This document shows positions 6,538 through 13,637 of a DNA stretch of 28,667 nt, piece after piece. Source of the stretch: a virus; the IMG/VR virus record IMGVR_UViG_3300032770_000079, positions 1-28,667 of that record. One strand, 5' to 3'. Both the position numbers and the translations under genes were made by a program. Below the pieces are notes generated by a model, which worked only from the letters and a program-made list of their open reading frames with translations, did not search any database and was not told where the DNA came from. How positions within the stretch are numbered: the first letter of the stretch is position 1; each line of letters starts with the position of its first letter.

Positions 6538-8826
6538 ATGGACAACTCTCTTCTTACCGACGAAGAGCGGGCGGAGTTTTGGGGCAAATATAAGGAAGTT
6601 GCGCTCGAAGATGCGATGGCGTCCGGTGCGGGAGCCGGATGGGTAATTGAAGGCGCAAATCCTTATGCTAATGACTGGGACATGGATCTTAGTTGGCCTG
6701 AGACAGCAGGCACTAAAATCAACGGCGAGTGGATAGCAGATAGCTGGGATGCCAAGATTTCAGCTGCTACCTTTATAACGGCCAAGCGCGATAAAAAGAC
6801 TGGTCGAGTTAGAGAGAATACACTTAAGCGCGTCTCTGTTTTGGGTGATGATAACATACAGAAGATGCGGGAAGCTGCTGGATGGCAGCCACTCAAAGAG
6901 TGGTACGGTAATCCCGATCCCTTTGCCTACGGACAGGATCAGCTAACCACCGGCGGAGTTTATTCGCAATATTTGCCACTCTGGCCGGGACCAGTCACGC
7001 GCCAGCTTTATTGGCAGGACTATTGGCAAATGTCGGCCAAGGCTTTTGAAGCTTATAACCACGATCCAGTCAGTTGGCGCTGCGTTCATATGAAGGCCGA
7101 GTTTGCGCTGGGTCCGGGTATCGAACGCAAGGTTACATATTCCCGAGGACCTAAGAGGGGCCAGAGCTACGATAAGGCACAACAGGTCTTTGATGAGTTT
7201 TGGACGCGCAACAAGATGGATGCGCGCTGTGACATGCTTGCGCGCGATTATTGTTGGGGCGGTGAGCTTTTCCTTCGTTACTTCAGGAAGGGGCCGAAGC
7301 TTACTATCCGTGCGCTGGACCCAGCGACCATCTATGATCTGATCACTGATCCCGAAGACATTGAGACAGTCTTCGCTTATCATCAGCAGTTTCAGACCGC
7401 TTATCAGCTTTATGCACCACAAACGGTTACGCCACCGACCGGCATACAGGCTCCTACCGGTGCTACTCAACCGGGCTCGATCGTCCGCTATATTATTCGA
7501 CAAATTCTGCCCCAAGAGATTGATCATTATAAGGCCAACTGCTCGGGATACGAGCGGCGTGGTCGGTCGGATCTCTTCCCGGCGCTCGGATGGATTAAAC
7601 GCCTGCGCGATTACTTGACCGCTCATGTGATTCAGGCAGACATGCTGTCTCGAATCTGTTGGGACCTAACAGTAGCTGGTAATGCGTCGGCGGTACAGGC
7701 AGTTCGAAATGCTCTATTCCCTGGCGGTCGAGCCCCTCAGCCAGGTACGGTGTTTGGGCATAATACAGCCTCTACGCTTGCTGCAGTCGCGCCCACGATG
7801 CCAGGAGCGCGGGCGAGTCGAGGCGACCCGGTGCTTGATGCGCTGGTTACTATGGTCTCGCTTAGTGCCGGTCTGCCCAAGGATTGGCTTGGATTCGGTC
7901 TACAGAACACGCGTGCCGGAGCGTTGGTTGCTACCGAGCCCGGCGCTAAGTCGTTAGTGGAACTCCAGGGAACCCTGGAGGGCATGATCGACGATTCTTT
8001 CAATCGCGTGATGCTGACAGCTGGAATTTCCGATGCCGAACTTGAGACAACCTTTCCCAGCATTGCCCAGGAGGATCGTGGCCAAAAGCTTGATGACCTC
8101 GGTACTATGGAAGCCATGGAATGGCTCTCCAAACAGACAGCAGCCACATTGGCGGCCAAAGAAATGGGTATTACCACCTATGACTTTGCCACCGAACAGA
8201 AGCTCATTGCGAAAGAGTTTCCGGCCGAAGAGCACGATGAGAACGATACTGGGTTGCTCGGTCCGGACGGCAAGCCTTTCAAGAGCCATACACCCAAGCA
8301 GGGTGATGGCAAGGTTCGGCGTCCATCCATTCTGGCTACCAAGCGCCAGGCGCTCAAGCTTGACCCGACCTTGTCTCCCTCTGAGACAGTAGAAGATCAG
8401 CCGCCTGGTCTACAAATGCCGGTGGGCGACGGTACCACAGTACCTGCCACCGGCGGGGGTGGTGGCGCTGGTGGACCTATCTCGGGTGGCAAACTCCCAG
8501 CCCCGGGTAGTCAGGATGGTACCGGACGTACGGTCGCAGGTGGAGGATCGCACAATAACGGTAATTCGCGATTGGGTGCACCTAACAACGAAAATCCCAA
8601 CACTTCGGCGGGCAGGAAGGATATTAGAACCGAACATACTCGCATTCATGAGTCGGAGCCGGTCTACGCAATTCCTCATAGTCTCCTGGTGGAGTTGATG
8701 CGGGAGACACATGGGCCACGTAAGCGACCAGATGACCCTGAGTATCAGGCGGCAGCGGATCGATACCGAAAGGAAGCTCAAACCAATCTTCGGGAACTAG
8801 CAGACAGTGCTAAAGGTGAACAATGA
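6538..8826 (+). CDS. Portal protein
   Basis: 762 residues, larger than the usual 400-600 for portals. Position directly after terminase and the overall pattern fit a portal of the SPP1/HK97-like group: a clip/stem region with NHDPVSWRCVHMKAEFALGPG, LARDYCWGGELFLRYF, and a later helical segment with DPVLDALVTMVSLSAGLPKDWLG. The portal forms the dodecameric ring through which DNA enters and leaves the capsid. An N-terminal extension of about 110 residues precedes the core. About residues 627-690 are very rich in Gly, Asn and Pro, and look disordered, followed by a short charged helical end. The C-terminal tail is unusual and may contact internal proteins. Assignment is from context plus pattern; no single diagnostic motif is present. 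Confidence 0.88.
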   Translation: MDNSLLTDEERAEFWGKYKEVALEDAMASGAGAGWVIEGANPYANDWDMDLSWPETAGTKINGEWIADSWDAKISAATFITAKRDKKTGRVRENTLKRVSVLGDDNIQKMREAAGWQPLKEWYGNPDPFAYGQDQLTTGGVYSQYLPLWPGPVTRQLYWQDYWQMSAKAFEAYNHDPVSWRCVHMKAEFALGPGIERKVTYSRGPKRGQSYDKAQQVFDEFWTRNKMDARCDMLARDYCWGGELFLRYFRKGPKLTIRALDPATIYDLITDPEDIETVFAYHQQFQTAYQLYAPQTVTPPTGIQAPTGATQPGSIVRYIIRQILPQEIDHYKANCSGYERRGRSDLFPALGWIKRLRDYLTAHVIQADMLSRICWDLTVAGNASAVQAVRNALFPGGRAPQPGTVFGHNTASTLAAVAPTMPGARASRGDPVLDALVTMVSLSAGLPKDWLGFGLQNTRAGALVATEPGAKSLVELQGTLEGMIDDSFNRVMLTAGISDAELETTFPSIAQEDRGQKLDDLGTMEAMEWLSKQTAATLAAKEMGITTYDFATEQKLIAKEFPAEEHDENDTGLLGPDGKPFKSHTPKQGDGKVRRPSILATKRQALKLDPTLSPSETVEDQPPGLQMPVGDGTTVPATGGGGGAGGPISGGKLPAPGSQDGTGRTVAGGGSHNNGNSRLGAPNNENPNTSAGRKDIRTEHTRIHESEPVYAIPHSLLVELMRETHGPRKRPDDPEYQAAADRYRKEAQTNLRELADSAKGEQ

Positions 8827-8870
8827 GGGATCGGGACCGGATTCATAATGCCCTTCTTGCAGATGGATGA
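8823..8870 (+). CDS. Possible 15-residue coupling ORF
   Basis: ATG 8823 overlaps the portal stop (ATGA at 8823-8826), and its own TGA at 8868-8870 overlaps the next ATG at 8867 in the same ATGA way. The peptide is MRDRDRIHNALLADG. It would carry ribosomes from the portal stop to the start of the next membrane-protein gene, which otherwise lacks a good ribosome binding site. It may be only a translational relay, or chance. Confidence 0.25.
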   Translation: MRDRDRIHNALLADG

Positions 8871-9139
8871 CCATGAATGGGGAATGGATGCCCTCACGAG
8901 GCGAGCAGCGCCTCCTATTTTGGCTGCGACGGATTATGCGGTATGGAGTGGGGGGCGGGGGTCTGATATGGGCGATGGTGACAGACCACCTAGAGCCGGT
9001 GTTGCTGTTTGTGCTGGGGGCGGTGGCGACTTCGACCGACATTCTAAAGTTCGCGGCAGATCTGTTCAAAGCGGCCAAGGAAGAAGAGAAGGTGCTAGAA
9101 CGCACCATCGAACGGCGATCGGAAGAATTAAAGAAATGA
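8867..9139 (+). CDS. Small membrane protein with C-terminal coiled helix
   Basis: 90 residues from ATG 8867; ATG 8873 and ATG 8888 are alternatives. A basic N-terminus (RRIMRYG near residues 21-27) leads into a hydrophobic segment at about residues 31-60 (GLIWAMVTDHLEPVLLFVLGAVATS), then a strongly charged helix with AAKEEEKVLERTIERRSEELKK. This layout (one membrane segment, charged cytoplasmic helix) is seen in many phage accessory membrane proteins; a holin-like role is possible but not shown. The stop overlaps the next ATG (ATGA at 9136-9139). The alternative reading in the other frame over 8848-9135 is rejected because it is Gly/Arg-rich and lacks structure. Confidence 0.65.
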   Translation: MTMNGEWMPSRGEQRLLFWLRRIMRYGVGGGGLIWAMVTDHLEPVLLFVLGAVATSTDILKFAADLFKAAKEEEKVLERTIERRSEELKK

Positions 9140-9237
9140 GTCCCACTGGTAAGCGAGCGTTAGGTACGGCTATAGTAGTGGGGTGGATGGCCTGGTTGTT
9201 AGGGGCTTTCGCTCTATTAGTCTTGTATTATCGATGA
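9136..9237 (+). CDS. Single-span membrane peptide, 33 residues
   Basis: Starts at ATG 9136 inside an ATGA overlap with the preceding stop and ends at TGA 9237, which again overlaps the next ATG (9234). After a short polar start (MSPTGKRALG) it is nearly all hydrophobic (TAIVVGWMAWLLGAFALLVLYYR), a clear transmembrane helix. Chained ATGA junctions on both sides are strong evidence for translation. The function is unknown; size and topology fit a holin-type or spanin-associated peptide, or a small subunit of a membrane complex with its neighbours. Confidence 0.6.
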   Translation: MSPTGKRALGTAIVVGWMAWLLGAFALLVLYYR

Positions 9238-9845
9238 CAGATCGGCGGAAAACTAAGCGCGGTATTCGAGCATTTCTGACTCAACCTAAGGGCAGACGCA
9301 AAGCTGATCGTATTCGTTACGCTGTTCTGATATTATTGATTTTCTTGGCTGGGATAGAAGCTTTGGCTATAGTGAGTCTAGGTTGGCAGGGGCTCAAGGA
9401 TCATCAGACTCTTATTAAGGTGAATCATGCTGTCATAACTGCCAATATAGCGCTTAACAGGACGTATAACAATGAAGCGCGCTTACATCGGCAGTTACTG
9501 GAGGGATGTATTCGACTGAACATTCAGCGTGCAACTTCTAATACGGCACATGCGACTCAGTACCAGATAGATAATCTCTTTTTTACGGCGGCACGCGTCC
9601 AGAAGCCGTCGTCCAAACAAACTAAGTATCAGCAGGATCTGACCAGACGCTTCTTGAAATATGAAGACACTGCACTACATGCTCTTGCTTGGACTCCTCT
9701 GACTAATTGTATGTTCGCGGTCGCAATATCTGGGGTTGCATACAAGGAACCGGCACCCATATCATTCGCCACTCGAATGCCACCTGCTTCAGCTTTGAAC
9801 TATCGAAACGCTAACTTGATCGCGCCAGTGGGTAGTATACCCTAG
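9234..9845 (+). CDS. Membrane-anchored protein, 203 residues
   Basis: Start at ATG 9234, overlapping the preceding TGA; the frame is open to TTG 9183, but that would overlap the previous gene more. The N-terminal 28 residues are very basic (Lys/Arg), then one transmembrane helix lies at about residues 29-49 (RYAVLILLIFLAGIEALAIVSLG). By the positive-inside rule the N-terminus is cytoplasmic and the remaining ~150 residues face outside. That part is helical, with two cysteines that could pair (GCIRLN and LTNCMF). No catalytic motif is seen. A role as an envelope-anchored sensor or a DNA-entry/exclusion factor is possible; no family is recognised. Confidence 0.7.
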   Translation: MTDRRKTKRGIRAFLTQPKGRRKADRIRYAVLILLIFLAGIEALAIVSLGWQGLKDHQTLIKVNHAVITANIALNRTYNNEARLHRQLLEGCIRLNIQRATSNTAHATQYQIDNLFFTAARVQKPSSKQTKYQQDLTRRFLKYEDTALHALAWTPLTNCMFAVAISGVAYKEPAPISFATRMPPASALNYRNANLIAPVGSIP

Positions 9846-9853
9846 GGGGTTTT

Positions 9854-10003
9854 ATGGAGCGCAACGGAATCGCTCGTCTCTTTCAATGGATGATTCGCCG
9901 CTGGCGAATGCGTTGCCAGCTAGATGAGATTCGAACACTGCCTGTAAGGAGAGAAGGCCATGGCAGACGAATGGGTATTACAGGTCGGGGCCTACATAAC
10001 TGA
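9854..10003 (+). CDS. Possible small basic protein, 49 residues
   Basis: ATG 9854 follows an AGGGGG run (9844-9849) and gives a 49-residue, Arg-rich product (ARLFQWMIRRWRMRCQLDEIR...) ending at TGA 10003. It would overlap the next gene by 44 bases. The first ~35 residues look like an amphipathic basic helix; the rest, which overlaps the next gene, looks like shadow translation. It fills a 114-base gap in a dense operon. It may be real, or the gap may simply hold the ribosome binding site AAGGAG at about 9947 for the next gene. Confidence 0.35.
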   Translation: MERNGIARLFQWMIRRWRMRCQLDEIRTLPVRREGHGRRMGITGRGLHN

Positions 10004-10289
10004 CGGAATAGACCTCTTCGAGATTATTCGTACAGAGAGAGAAGGACCGGCGCTACCGCGCCAGCGCTACCGAGTGTCAATTGAGAACGTCGTGTCTGAA
10101 GCGGTCTTCAAGGTGACTGACGAAGACATCAAGAAGAAGTTTGAGTTCACTTGTATGAAGATGAGTGACGAGGAGCTATACAAGCGTTACAAGGCTATCA
10201 GCAAGGACTACAAGCCGGAACCCCAACCTAAACCTCAACTCTTTAGCGAGGAGTTGGCGACCAAGCGGAAGAATTTGATGTGCCTCTAA
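9960..10289 (+). CDS. Unknown soluble protein, 109 residues
   Basis: ATG 9960 follows AAGGAG (about 9947-9952). The first half is predicted beta-strand (WVLQVGAYITDGIDLFEIIR), the second a charged helix with DEDIKKKFEF and SDEELYKRYKAISKDYKPEP. The end is Pro/Lys-rich. There is no membrane segment, unlike its neighbours, so it might be a cytoplasmic or virion partner of them. The stop lies inside the start region of the next gene (10280). No family is recognised. Confidence 0.7.
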   Translation: MADEWVLQVGAYITDGIDLFEIIRTEREGPALPRQRYRVSIENVVSEAVFKVTDEDIKKKFEFTCMKMSDEELYKRYKAISKDYKPEPQPKPQLFSEELATKRKNLMCL

Positions 10290-10498
10290 TCGAGGTGCTA
10301 CCTCATCCCGATGGGCGTCGTATATATGTTCGGCACCATCACATACACCACGGACTCACCGGCGCGCTATTGATAACGGCGGGCTTAGTGCTACCCAATC
10401 CACTGGGTCCAATGGTGTTTAGTGTTGGTGTGGCGCTGGTTTATCACGACTGGCCAGACCGGCGCTACTGGTTGCCAGATCTCTTTACAGGAGACTGA
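10280..10498 (+). CDS. Small membrane protein with histidine cluster
   Basis: 72 residues from GTG 10280, overlapping the preceding gene by ten bases. The N-terminal part has a histidine cluster, VRHHHIHHG (about residues 17-25), followed by two short hydrophobic segments (LTGALLITAGLVLP and LGPMVFSVGVALVYH) separated by a proline turn, and a WPDRRYWLPDLF end. It probably spans the membrane as a hairpin. The histidines could bind metal. Small proteins of this shape occur in several phages without known function. Confidence 0.65.
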   Translation: MPLIEVLPHPDGRRIYVRHHHIHHGLTGALLITAGLVLPNPLGPMVFSVGVALVYHDWPDRRYWLPDLFTGD

Positions 10499-10499
10499 G

Positions 10500-10700
10500 A
10501 TGAAATTGACACCTTGTCAGGTAACGCTTCGTCACCCTGTCTTACGAGGCGAGACCTCTCAGTCAGAGACCATTCTGGCGGTAGACGTTCGGGAGGCTGT
10601 CTACGAGATGTTAGAGCGCCACCCTGAAGTGAGTAAATGGCATGCTGTAGACATTCAGGTACGTCAAGTCCAAGGTCTGGCTGATAGCGCCAATGTTTAA
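10500..10700 (+). CDS. Small unknown protein, 66 residues
   Basis: Start chosen at ATG 10500 because AGGAG stands at 10489-10493 with a six-base gap and the previous stop ends at 10498; an upstream TTG/ATG in the same frame (10422) would lie inside the membrane protein gene. The product (MKLTPCQVTLRHPVLRGET...) has an alternating beta pattern then a helix (VREAVYEMLERHPEVSKW) and a final strand (AVDIQVRQVQG), like a small alpha/beta fold. The end overlaps the next start by eight bases. No family is recognised. Confidence 0.65.
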   Translation: MKLTPCQVTLRHPVLRGETSQSETILAVDVREAVYEMLERHPEVSKWHAVDIQVRQVQGLADSANV

Positions 10701-11082
10701 TATTCTCCTAGCCATTGTGGCCATGGCCTTTCGTGATAGTGTAGTAACTATGTTAACCATCTTTCAAGCCAAAGGCCGGGGCAACCTAGCTGGGTGGTGT
10801 GGGGCAGTTGGTGATATAGCCAACGCCTTTGTAACTTTGACAGCCGCAGGATTTGTCATCAAGCATGGTTGGTCAGTTCAGGCAGTAACTATCTTCATTG
10901 CCGTTATGATTACTTCTTATTGCTCTACGCGCTTCTGGACTGAGTACGGAAGAAGGTTTGCTGCTCAGGGTGAGGAAGGTAAGTTGCACGACCACCCTGA
11001 ATCTCATGTACCAGAGTTGTCACGTCGAATTGCTGTATTAGAAGAACAATGCTTGAATCAGCCGCGATCCTCCGGTTTGTAG
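10693..11082 (+). CDS. Multi-span membrane protein, 129 residues
   Basis: ATG 10693 overlaps the preceding gene by eight bases. Three hydrophobic helices are visible, at about residues 2-22 (MFNILLAIVAMAFRDSVVTM), 38-57 (GAVGDIANAFVTLTAAGFVI) and 62-80 (VQAVTIFIAVMITSYCST), followed by a charged cytoplasmic tail with a short coiled segment (HVPELSRRIAVLEEQ). A GRGNLAGWCGAVGD turn links helices 1 and 2. No family can be named with certainty. The gene overlaps the MuF-like gene by 34 bases. Confidence 0.7.
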   Translation: MFNILLAIVAMAFRDSVVTMLTIFQAKGRGNLAGWCGAVGDIANAFVTLTAAGFVIKHGWSVQAVTIFIAVMITSYCSTRFWTEYGRRFAAQGEEGKLHDHPESHVPELSRRIAVLEEQCLNQPRSSGL

Positions 11083-11795
11083 ATAAGCAAAAACGTCTAC
11101 TGCGACGGGTCTACGATCTAGCTTGGCAGGATGGTGTCAATGCCTATGTGCCAGATGACGACCCAGACACAGAACCCACTCTGCCCCACGCTATGGCGAC
11201 AGCGGGTTTGGTTGGAGCGGCACTGATGACGGCACGTCGTAGCTATAAATATCGTCCACCCGCTTATCCAGACGCCATGCGCCGAGCGGTGGCTTTGGCC
11301 CCATCTTACCGAGGGCTCAACCACATGGCGGCAGAGCTTGCTCAACTTTTACAAGGTGTCGCTCCAGAAGTGGCTGATACAGGAAGTCTTGATGGGGCTT
11401 TGTCCAGCTGGGTGGATACCAATGCTTATCGGTTGGATGCCGGTGCCAGTGTCGGTTGGGCCGGAGAGCAGGCCGGATATGCTGAAGCGGCAGACGCAGA
11501 CGGTCAATTCCTTTATGCCTGGACTTCGGTGGGCGATACACATGTTTGTCCCGATTGCGAGCTTTTGTCGGGATTCCCAGCCATGGCACTCGGACAGTGG
11601 CCCACCTCGCCGGGCGCGGGGGACACTGAGTGCAGTGTCGGGTGTCGGTGTACCTGGGACATCTGGCCGGTTCCGCTTCCAGCGGATTATGTGCCCAATT
11701 TGAGCGCAGACCAGCAAGCGCTCGCTGATACGTTGGCAGACAGACAACTACAAGCGTTGTCGGACATGCTAGCTGAAGCAGCTTATCTCGGTTAA
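11049..11795 (+). CDS. MuF-like minor head protein
   Basis: 248 residues. The C-terminal half has the cysteine/tryptophan pattern of the Mu gpF (MuF) head morphogenesis domain: FLYAWTSVGDTHVCPDC at residues 154-170, a GQWPTSPGAGDTEC stretch, then CSVGCRCTWDI, giving Cys at 167, 170, 195, 199 and 201. These normally bind metal. MuF proteins are minor capsid components, injected or needed for head assembly, and usually sit just after the portal gene; here about 2.2 kb of small genes intervene. ATG 11049 overlaps the preceding gene by 34 bases, so a slightly later start is possible. The N-terminal half is helical. Confidence 0.82.
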   Translation: MLESAAILRFVDKQKRLLRRVYDLAWQDGVNAYVPDDDPDTEPTLPHAMATAGLVGAALMTARRSYKYRPPAYPDAMRRAVALAPSYRGLNHMAAELAQLLQGVAPEVADTGSLDGALSSWVDTNAYRLDAGASVGWAGEQAGYAEAADADGQFLYAWTSVGDTHVCPDCELLSGFPAMALGQWPTSPGAGDTECSVGCRCTWDIWPVPLPADYVPNLSADQQALADTLADRQLQALSDMLAEAAYLG

Positions 11796-11804
11796 GGAGA
11801 TCAT

Positions 11805-12143
11805 GTGAGTTGGCATAAAAGACAGCTGAGTATCGATAAGCTGAAGACGCTAGGTGACCCCTGGTCTTCACTTGGACCCAATACTAAAGTTTGGGCGGCC
11901 ACAACACCTGGTGGCGTTACTATTCCGGCTTATTACAAACGCCAATTTATCCGACTAAGCATCGATACCTCTACTAGTACAGCTGTGGTGTATGGTTGGT
12001 TGGGATCTGGTGGACCGCCTACGGCCACCAATTTCCACTTTGCTTTGAGTCCGTCGCAGCCGCCGCTCGAACTTGAATATACAGGACCAATCACACTGGT
12101 GTCCAGCTCCGGCACTATTTATGTAGGCGCTGTCGAAGGTTAG
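11805..12143 (+). CDS. Small beta-rich protein, possible decoration/fibre protein
   Basis: 112 residues from GTG 11805, with AAGGAG eight bases upstream (11794-11799); the ATG at 11803 is followed at once by a stop, so GTG is the start. The sequence alternates hydrophobic and polar residues with many Thr, Ser, Pro and Gly (TPGGVTIPAYYKRQFIRLSI, GSGGPPTATNFHFALSPSQ), typical of a beta-sandwich. The last part ends in a strand, GTIYVGAVEG. This would suit a small virion protein. There is no signal peptide. It follows the MuF gene by nine bases. Confidence 0.7.
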   Translation: MSWHKRQLSIDKLKTLGDPWSSLGPNTKVWAATTPGGVTIPAYYKRQFIRLSIDTSTSTAVVYGWLGSGGPPTATNFHFALSPSQPPLELEYTGPITLVSSSGTIYVGAVEG

Positions 12144-12145
12144 AG

Positions 12146-12583
12146 ATGTACCGTCTGGCGCTTCGCTTCTGGGCGCGAGTTCACCATCAGGGTCTGCACG
12201 GCCACACTCATCTTATCAATCAGCGTCGTCGTGCGCTGATCCTGGTTATCACTGGGCTTTTTCGATCGGCTTGTTGGCTTACCCTTGGTGTGCTTTATCT
12301 TAGTGGTGTGCCGTTTACTCATGCGTTGTTTGCTTCGGTTGCCTTTGTGGCATTACTTAGCCTTTACGCTAATGCGGCCACTGATTTCGGGCAAGCATGT
12401 GCTTCTCTAGCCGATTTGTCGGCAAGTGATGCGCATCATGATGCTGAGTACAATCGGGCACTCATGACATTGGACATAAATCAGCTTGAACAAGACATCG
12501 CGCAATTAGCTGAGCTTCATCCAGGACCAGTGGCCAAGCAATTATCTGACAGTATTTGTCAGCGCATCAAGGCGGCTCCGTGA
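12146..12583 (+). CDS. Two-span membrane protein, 145 residues
   Basis: ATG 12146 is two bases after the preceding TAG. A basic, histidine-rich N-terminus (HHQGLHGHTHLINQRRR) precedes two hydrophobic helices, at about residues 30-52 (ALILVITGLFRSACWLTLGVLYL) and 56-75 (PFTHALFASVAFVALLSLYANA), then a helical, acidic C-terminal region (LDINQLEQDIAQLAELHPG). No family is recognised. It is part of the series of membrane proteins in this region. The stop TGA overlaps the GTG of the next gene. Confidence 0.7.
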   Translation: MYRLALRFWARVHHQGLHGHTHLINQRRRALILVITGLFRSACWLTLGVLYLSGVPFTHALFASVAFVALLSLYANAATDFGQACASLADLSASDAHHDAEYNRALMTLDINQLEQDIAQLAELHPGPVAKQLSDSICQRIKAAP

Positions 12584-12792
12584 TCCACTTCTTATTAGAT
12601 AACGGTATCGGACAGAATATTACCGCCAGTGTGATCATTGGGGCGCCTGCTTATGTGTGGGCACGGATTAAGCTCTGGCCACGCTGGATAGAGCATGAGC
12701 GCAAGGTACACGAACTGCATCAGCAGCAAGTGGTACAGAGTGCCAGCTCTAGTGCGACTCGACATATCGATTTAGACTTCGGATCGCGCTGA
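12580..12792 (+). CDS. Small membrane protein, 70 residues
   Basis: Start chosen at GTG 12580, which overlaps the preceding TGA (GTGA at 12580-12583); TTG 12556 is less likely. It begins with IHFLLDNGIGQNITASVIIGAPAYV, a weakly hydrophobic membrane or amphipathic segment, followed by a basic, Trp-containing helix (WARIKLWPRWIEHERKVHELHQQQ) and a polar tail. The pattern of a short membrane segment then a coiled helix is like small proteins seen in other actinophage-like genomes. This is the last gene before the terminator hairpin. Confidence 0.65.
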   Translation: MIHFLLDNGIGQNITASVIIGAPAYVWARIKLWPRWIEHERKVHELHQQQVVQSASSSATRHIDLDFGSR

Positions 12793-12931
12793 ACCCACGC
12801 TAGCTGCGATCCGGGGCGAGTGACGCGGCTAAACTCCCGGGCCAGCGCCTCGCACGGGAGACGGCCTAGTGCCCCCTAGGCCGTCTTCCATTTACTTCGT
12901 CTCATAACACTAACGAGGAGGAAGAAGCAAA
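12793..12931 (+). other. Gene-free gap between head-accessory and capsid cassettes
   Basis: About 139 bases without a gene, the longest clean gap in the window. It holds the hairpin at 12856-12889 and a weaker inverted repeat, CTCCCG (12834-12839) with CGGGAG (12855-12860), that shares bases with the base of the main hairpin, so the two could compete. A strong GAGGAGGA ribosome binding site stands at 12915-12922 for the next gene. No convincing promoter boxes were found. Confidence 0.6.
12856..12889 (+). terminator. Terminator-like hairpin
   Basis: Arms GGGAGACGGCCTAG and CTAGGCCGTCTTCC pair over 14 positions with one G-U, around the loop TGCCCC. The stem is very stable. It is followed by ATTTACTT rather than a pure T tract, so it could be a partial terminator, a transcript-stabilising end or a processing site. 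It lies just before the capsid cassette. Confidence 0.7.
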
Positions 12932-13465
12932 ATGGCAACGACAGCAGCACGTAGGCCAAAGCCGTCCATCCCGGTAACCGATGACTCAGCGGCCGAACCG
13001 GCAACGATTCCGGATGGGATTCTTGAAGAGTTCCGAGGAGAGATGCTACCTGGTAGTGCTCTGTCTGAAGAACAGAAGGCAGCCAAGCAGAATCGGGACC
13101 AGGCCCGCCCCTTCCGGCAATATCAGAAGAAGGTGATTGAGAAGGCAGGGGTGCGTAATACCCACCAGCATCGACAGCTGACATCCAACTGTTGTGGTGC
13201 AGTAGCCCGGCTTTCAGCACTGCCGGACAGCGAGATCGAGATTCGTGATGCACATGGACAGATGACCACCGAATATGAGCTTCAAGTCATCGCCATTGCT
13301 AACTCGGCCTGTGAGACCATCCCAGGCGAGCAGGTCTTTACTGTGACGGCCATGAAGCTCGCTCGCGCGGCGTTGGAGCTACGTGCAGAAGATCCAGATG
13401 GTAGCCGGGGTATCGCCTGGGTCAATGATACCCGAGAAGACGAGGCTAGTGTGCTCGATGACTGA
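12932..13465 (+). CDS. Unknown protein opening the capsid cassette
   Basis: 177 residues from ATG 12932, with a strong GAGGAGGA ribosome binding site ten bases upstream. The N-terminal 55 residues are polar, Ala/Pro-rich and probably disordered; the middle (residues ~60-150) is helical with NTHQHRQLTSNCCGAVARLSALPDSEIEIRD, and the end is acidic. There is no membrane segment. No family is recognised. Given the position and strong translation signal, a head assembly role is plausible. It starts the unit that includes the protease-scaffold and capsid genes. Confidence 0.75.
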   Translation: MATTAARRPKPSIPVTDDSAAEPATIPDGILEEFRGEMLPGSALSEEQKAAKQNRDQARPFRQYQKKVIEKAGVRNTHQHRQLTSNCCGAVARLSALPDSEIEIRDAHGQMTTEYELQVIAIANSACETIPGEQVFTVTAMKLARAALELRAEDPDGSRGIAWVNDTREDEASVLDD

Positions 13466-13637
13466 TATCCGGGGACATATCCGAGAATCAGCCGACGGAT
13501 TGCGTGGGCGTCGGAATACCGAGGCCGCTCGGCGCATGCGCGAATCGGCGGAAAACGACCTGGAGCGCCAAGTAGCTGATCAACAGAAGCGCCAGGACGT
13601 GGCCGATCGCAAGAAGAGAAGGTCCTATGACCGCTAG
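13458..13637 (+). CDS. Small highly charged helical protein
   Basis: Start at ATG 13458, overlapping the preceding stop by eight bases; an upstream ATG (13383) would overlap more. The 59 residues are very rich in Arg, Glu, Asp and Gln (IRESADGLRGRRNTEAARRMRES), predicted to form one long helix. Charged helices of this type can be scaffold-like or bind nucleic acid. No family is recognised. It overlaps the next gene by 11 bases. Confidence 0.6.
   Translation: MTDIRGHIRESADGLRGRRNTEAARRMRESAENDLERQVADQQKRQDVADRKKRRSYDR

Noticed and set aside
8848-9135. Upstream part of a longer frame leading into the 33-residue membrane peptide
   Set aside because: Gly/Arg-rich and unstructured, and it overlaps the clear membrane-helix protein at 8867-9139. 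The ATG at 9136 with an ATGA overlap is the better start.
12880-12931. Possible promoter after the hairpin (TTTACT and CATAAC)
   Set aside because: The two elements are too close together for a standard promoter and neither is a strong match.
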